Shown here piece after piece: positions 59,614 to 64,000 of a DNA stretch of 64,000 bases. Within the stretch, counting starts at the first letter, position 1. Each line of letters opens with the position of its first letter. A program made the position numbers and the translations under genes. A model generated the notes under the pieces. It did not search any database. It saw only the letters and a program-made list of their open reading frames with translations, and had not been told where the DNA came from. Location of the stretch: NCBI GenBank assembly GCA_002189035.1, contig NEEC01000004.1:806001-870000 (forward strand), in the 5' to 3' direction. The stretch comes from Utricularia gibba. Its lineage: Eukaryota; Streptophyta; Magnoliopsida; Lamiales; Lentibulariaceae.

Positions 59614-62017
59614 ATGGAGATTTTCTACTATTTGGTGTTCGGAGTGTTGGCCGCAGTTGTGGCGGCGTTGGAGCTGAGTAAGAGTAACAAGGACCGGATT
59701 AATACGCCTACGGCTTTCAATTCGTTCAAGAACAATTACTTGGTGGTTTACTCGCTCATGATGGGTGAGTGAGTGGAATTTCTTTTGGGATCTCAGATCT
59801 GGGGTTGTTAGATTGCGCATTCCTGCCGTATGTGGGTTGTTCCATTCCTCATTGGTTGAAATGCTGCTGTGTTGTGTGAATCTATTGCAGTTGATTGACT
59901 GGATCTGTATCTTTAATGGGCTTCTCTTTTTGAGAGCGAGTTTATTAATGATTGCTTACTTCAGGTTTCTAATTTAATGTGCTTTATTCGGATGGATGCC
60001 ATTTGGATACCTAGTCATGTGTTGAAATCTTTGAATACCTTGATGTGATATTATGCTAGATTCGTTGCTCAAAACAAAATCTGGAATGTTGATTTTTGGG
60101 TTTACCATGCTGCACACAGCTGGTGATTGGCTGCAGGGTCCATACGTTTACTACCTGTACCAGACCTACGGTTTTGGAAAAGGTGAAATTGGGCAGCTCT
60201 TCATTGCTGGATTCGGCTCTTCCATGTTGTTTGGAACTATTGTTGGATCCCTTGCAGATAAACAGTGGGTTTTTTGTATTAGACTGTGAAGATTTCATTT
60301 TTATTGTGATTTTTGTGGTCATTCTTAATGTTGGCTTGAAATGGCAGGGGACGGAAGAGAGCATCCGTGACATACTGCATAACATATATTTTAAGTTGTA
60401 TCACCAAGCATTCTCCTCAATACAAAATTTTGATGATAGGACGTATATTAGGTGGCATTGCTACATCTCTTTTGTTTTCTGCATTCGAATCATGGCTTGT
60501 GGCAGAGCACTTCAAGGTGAGACATCCCTTGGTTGAGAAGGGAAGAGTTCCCTGATGCTAGTCTTCTTGCTTTACCAAACATTGGATTACCTGACAACTT
60601 TTATTTGCAGAGGGGTTTTGATCCGCAATGGCTCTCCATAACTTTTTCCAAAGCAATATTTCTGGGAAATGGACTTGTTGCTATTGTCGCTGGGCTGTTC
60701 GGAAACTTGCTTGTTGATACTTTGAATCTTGGACCTGTATCACCATTTGATGCTGCTTCGGTATTCCTTGCTATTGGAATGGCCGTAATATTATCATCAT
60801 GGACTGAGAACTACGGAGATCCTTCTGAAAGCAAGGACCTTCTGACGCAATTCAAGGGAGCAGCTGTGGCTATTGCTTCAGGTACTTATATATTATTTTT
60901 TTGAACAGGGGCTCATATTAAGTAATTGGGATATACTCAATGTGTGAAGAATCTCTAAAAAATACTGCATTAGCAATTTTCAACCTGTGTTGTAATTTGG
61001 ATCTCTATTTTTATTCACTCGGACTATGTACATCCCTTCTTCCTGTTTATTGAGTTCGATTTGGAGGCTTGACATAAATGCTCTGGAATGTTACCGTTAT
61101 TATTTTTTTCCAGATGAGAAGATTGCATTGCTTGGTGCTATACAGTCTCTGTTCGAGGGGTCAATGTATACGTTTGTGTTCCTGTGGACCCCTGCTTTGA
61201 GTCCTAATGGTGAAGACATTCCTCATGGTTTCATTTTTGCCACTTTCATGTTGGCTTCAATGTTGGGCAGCTCAATTGCTGCTCGTTTGTTAGCACGCAA
61301 CATGGTTAGAGTGGAGAATTACATGCAGATTGTATTCATTATTGCTTCGGCCTCCCTCTTGCTACCCATTGTCACAAATGTATGTTCTACGAACCCTTGA
61401 TGTGTACATTCCCGCTTCACTAGGGAACTTGACATCTCACTCCTCTATGACAGTTCTTCATTGGTCCTCCAAAGGTGAAAGGGCATGGAATTTCTTTTAT
61501 TGGCTGTCTTCAACTCCTTGGATTTTGTACATTTGAGGCTTCCGTAGGGATTTTCTGGCCTTCCATCATGAAAATGAGATCCCAATACATCCCCGAGGAG
61601 GCACGGAGCACCATCATGAATTTCTTCCGCATACCGCTCAACATCTTTGTCTGCATTGTGCTATATAATGTACGCATGTTTCCAGGGCATTTTTCCCGCA
61701 ATGCTTTCATTCTGTCTTGCCATATAGTCACTTTTCCATTGATCTGTTTCTGTGTTTGTAGGTTGATGCATTCCCCATAACCGTGATGTTTGGAATGTGT
61801 TCAATCTTCCTCTTTATAGCATCCATTCTGCAGAGGCGGCTCTCAGTTATTGGTGACAAACCAAGTGTGTATCCTATAATGCTGCTTCTCCTATTCTTTT
61901 CCTTTCATCATATTCCACATTGAATCGATTCTCCTGTCTCCTGTTGCTTCCACAGAAACTGAAGAAAGGAGTATGATGGAGAAAGATAGTGAAGTTGAGC
62001 CATTGAACACCGCATGA
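59614..62017 (+). CDS. MFS transporter, molybdate-anion transporter type (MFSD5/MOT2 family)
   Basis: Major facilitator membrane protein (about 12 helices) of the family that includes algal MOT2 and animal MFSD5; likely an anion (molybdate) transporter, with substrate unproven in plants. Eight exons in phase: 59614-59764, 60120-60264, 60348-60516, 60611-60881, 61114-61379, 61454-61669, 61762-61864, 61956-62017; 460 residues, the same length as my recollection of Arabidopsis At4g27720. Landmarks: MEIFYYLVFGVLAAVVAALE, DWLQGPYVYYLYQTYGFGKG, the MFS loop motif GSLADKQGRKRA, FSAFESWLVAEH, PHGFIFATFMLASMLGS, and QYIPEEARSTIMNFFRIPLN. The tail is hydrophilic. The frame is intact. Confidence 0.93.
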
Positions 62018-62322
62018 TTCATAAGCTTCAGTTGACACATCCGTTACCTTGCAGGCTACAGAAGATTGGGAAGTTTTGATCAGCTTCATTCATATGTTAA
62101 TTGTTGCAAAGCCAGCATAAAACCATGGCTGTCGATGCAGTAATGAATTTTTTTTTTTTCATTTGTTGTTTTAGGAAGCATTGTGTGCTCGCTTTTGTTG
62201 AATCTATATAATATAGCAATGTAAGAGCCCCCATGCAACTAAGCTTTATTGTTATCCTTCATTTTATTACTTGAGGTGTTATTTATTTCAATTCCTTTGT
62301 GTCCTGAAACCATAGCAGAAGA
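62018..62322. other. Convergent 3' intergenic region (MFS / PPR)
   Basis: About 300 bases of 3' UTR sequence from both sides. No separate element seen. Confidence 0.4.
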
Positions 62323-64000
62323 TTATAACCAGATGGAATCCATTAGATTATCTTCTAATCTCATTTCTGCTGTTAAATGATCCAAAACCTTATAAATCTC
62401 TTGTGTTCTCACATGAGATGTGTCGCAGGCTGCGAACACATGCCTTGAATCTCTACCTTCAATCCAACTGCACCCTGGAATTTTGTGCAGTTCCCTCGCC
62501 TTCATTTGCTGTCTAATTTTGCTTAATTCATTCCATTTCCCTGTAGAGGCATACAAGTTTGCTAACAGCACGTGGTTCATAGGCTCTTCAGGTTCCAACT
62601 CGATGAGATTATGTGCTGCCACTTCTCCAACATCTGCATTCCGGTGGATGATGCAAGCTCTGAGCAATGTGCACCATGTAACCGCATCTGCTTTCATTGG
62701 CAGTCTCCTGATCATCCCGTATGCTTGCTTCAGCAGGCCAGATCGACCAAGTACGTCGATCATACATGTATAGTGCTTCAAAGTTGGAGTCACACCATGG
62801 TATTTCATCAATTCAAAGAACTCATATGCAGCATGAAATGATCCCGTGTGCACACATGAAGAAAGGACAGCAAGGAAGGTTATATCATCAGGTTTGAATC
62901 CATTTATGAGCATTTCACGGAACAACAAAAGTGTTTCCTCCCACTGCCCGTACATGGCATATGCACTGAGCATTGCATTGTGGCTCATAATATTATGTCT
63001 ATCTATCATGTTGTACACCAGAACTGCATTCTTCATAATCCCACACTTGCCGTACATATCTATCAGAGCAGTTTGAATGTACCTATCTGATTCAAATGCA
63101 TGTCTTATTGAATATGCATGAAGCTGCTTGCCCCGACCATTAGCTGCTATTCTTGAGCATGCTGTTAAAGCTATTCCTACTGTGTATATATCCGTCATGG
63201 AATTCATACCCTGCATGTTCGAAAACAACTGCATGGCCAATTCATGGTGGCCATTTTCTACGTATCCTGCAATTATTTCATTCCATGTATGCACATTATC
63301 TTCGAATCCATCGTCTCTCATACACTGTAAGACATACTTGAGCTCTGTGATACGGTTGCATCTAGCATAACCAGCAACAAAAGCATTCCAGATTACTATA
63401 TCCTTCTTGGTTACCTGGTTAAATGCTTTTCGTGCACCTTCCGGGTCACAGTTTTGGAAGTACATGTCAACCAATGCTGCGCCTATGAAGGTATTTGATT
63501 GGAGCCCTCTTGCAATGCAATATGAATGTATAGCTTCACCCAGCCTCAGTGACTGTGTATCAGCAAAAGCACGAAGGGCACTGCCTAATGTAAATGAATT
63601 AGGCTCATTTGCGTCGTTGTTCATTATCTCTATCAGTATTTCTAAAGCCTCATGATACATGAAGTTATCAACATATCCTGAGAGCAGTGAGTTCCAAGTA
63701 ACCAAGCTCTTTTTCTTACCCTCGTACTCCATTGCATCAAAAAGTTCTTTTGCCTTTAGAATTTCACCATGATCACAATATCCTGCAATCATTATGTTAT
63801 AGGAGACTTCATCCCTACTTGAAAATTTGGAGAACACTTGTAAGGCATTTCCCATGTCGCAGCATCTTCGATACAGGTCTATTAATCCATTCACAACATA
63901 TGGACTGGACTTATACCCATGCCTCATTACGTACCCATAGACTTCTTTCCCCAGCTTAAGCTTCCCCAATCGACCACAAGCAGAAAGAATGCAGTTTGAT
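62323..64000 (-). CDS. PLS-class pentatricopeptide repeat protein (5' end outside window)
   Basis: The open frame reaches the window edge (first whole codon at 63999), so the N-terminus is missing; 558 residues are visible. There is no ATG start here: the first M-like position at 63969 is a TTG. Repeats of PLS type are clear (VVNGLIDLYRRCCDMGNALQ, YNIMIAGYCDHGEILKAKEL, WNEIIAGYVENGHHELAMQL, ALIDMYGKCG). The C-terminus has E-type motifs (WCTLLRACIIHRNADVGEVA, HVLLANLYASTGKWNELSKI, IPGCSWIE) and ends at DSIWL with no DYW domain. Such proteins usually act in organelle RNA editing, with a separate deaminase partner. The organelle cannot be told without the N-terminus. Confidence 0.93.
   Translation of the reverse strand, partial: SNCILSACGRLGKLKLGKEVYGYVMRHGYKSSPYVVNGLIDLYRRCCDMGNALQVFSKFSSRDEVSYNIMIAGYCDHGEILKAKELFDAMEYEGKKKSLVTWNSLLSGYVDNFMYHEALEILIEIMNNDANEPNSFTLGSALRAFADTQSLRLGEAIHSYCIARGLQSNTFIGAALVDMYFQNCDPEGARKAFNQVTKKDIVIWNAFVAGYARCNRITELKYVLQCMRDDGFEDNVHTWNEIIAGYVENGHHELAMQLFSNMQGMNSMTDIYTVGIALTACSRIAANGRGKQLHAYSIRHAFESDRYIQTALIDMYGKCGIMKNAVLVYNMIDRHNIMSHNAMLSAYAMYGQWEETLLLFREMLINGFKPDDITFLAVLSSCVHTGSFHAAYEFFELMKYHGVTPTLKHYTCMIDVLGRSGLLKQAYGMIRRLPMKADAVTWCTLLRACIIHRNADVGEVAAHNLIELEPEEPMNHVLLANLYASTGKWNELSKIRQQMKARELHKIPGCSWIEGRDSRHVFAACDTSHVRTQEIYKVLDHLTAEMRLEDNLMDSIWL

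Noticed and set aside
1-64000. CRISPR arrays, tRNA/rRNA genes, complete transposons, viral insertions
   Set aside because: Looked for regular repeats, cloverleaf-type sequences, reverse transcriptase/transposase motifs and long terminal repeats; none seen.

Overview
This is nuclear DNA from a flowering plant, almost certainly a eudicot. The genes have many short AT-rich introns with GT-AG (a few GC-AG) borders, and they include plant-only families: LOB-domain, Dof/CDF, GRF, PRR, PPR, COMT and TBL. Plastid-targeted proteins and a miR396 site are also present. The species cannot be named from the sequence. There is no bacterial-type operon, CRISPR array, rRNA or tRNA gene that I can support.

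Layout, left to right. 1-227: possible last exon of an unidentified gene. 1059-1633 (-): LBD transcription factor. 2881-4663 (+): cycling Dof factor. 5209-8829 (+): long P-class PPR protein. 9323-12387 (+): MRG chromatin reader. 12821-13401 (-): TMEM230-like membrane protein. 13913-18067 (-): plastid ClpB3 chaperone. 18831-28608 (+): giant FURRY-like cell-morphogenesis protein. 28789-30385 (-): TBL-type polysaccharide O-acetyltransferase. 30784-37427 (-): three tandem caffeic-acid O-methyltransferase genes (called A, B and C here). 38571-39202 (-): NHL/LEA2 membrane protein. 40599-43221 (-): pseudo-response regulator PRR5. 44192-45579 (+): plastid ribosome hibernation factor PSRP1. 46711-48859 (+): CID-type RNA-binding protein. 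49181-50643 (-): growth-regulating factor with a miR396 site. 52171-54088 (-): Elongator subunit ELP5. 54235-55772 (+): plastid 6-phosphogluconolactonase. 56847-57800 (+): TBC/Rab-GAP pseudogene. 59614-62017 (+): MFS (molybdate-anion-type) transporter. 62323-64000 (-): PLS-class PPR gene cut by the window edge.

I built exon models from splice sites, reading phase and protein family conservation. Almost all close perfectly in phase. The exceptions are informative: seven genes (LBD, FURRY, TBL, COMT-A, COMT-B twice, NHL, CID) each need exactly one extra base, always in a run of C or G, to restore an otherwise well-conserved protein. This looks like a systematic base-dropping artefact at G/C runs in the assembly rather than eight independent gene deaths, but that is inference.

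Biologically, the most interesting parts are the COMT array (copy C looks like a mosaic of A-like exons 1-3 and a B-like exon 4; copy A has changed a substrate-pocket histidine), the divergent PRR5/PSRP1 promoter with three evening elements and a G-box, a duplicated splice donor in ClpB3, and several GC-AG introns. From memory, neighbours resemble two blocks of Arabidopsis chromosome 5 (around At5g15280-At5g15900 and At5g24390-At5g24490). I found no convincing undescribed multi-gene system.
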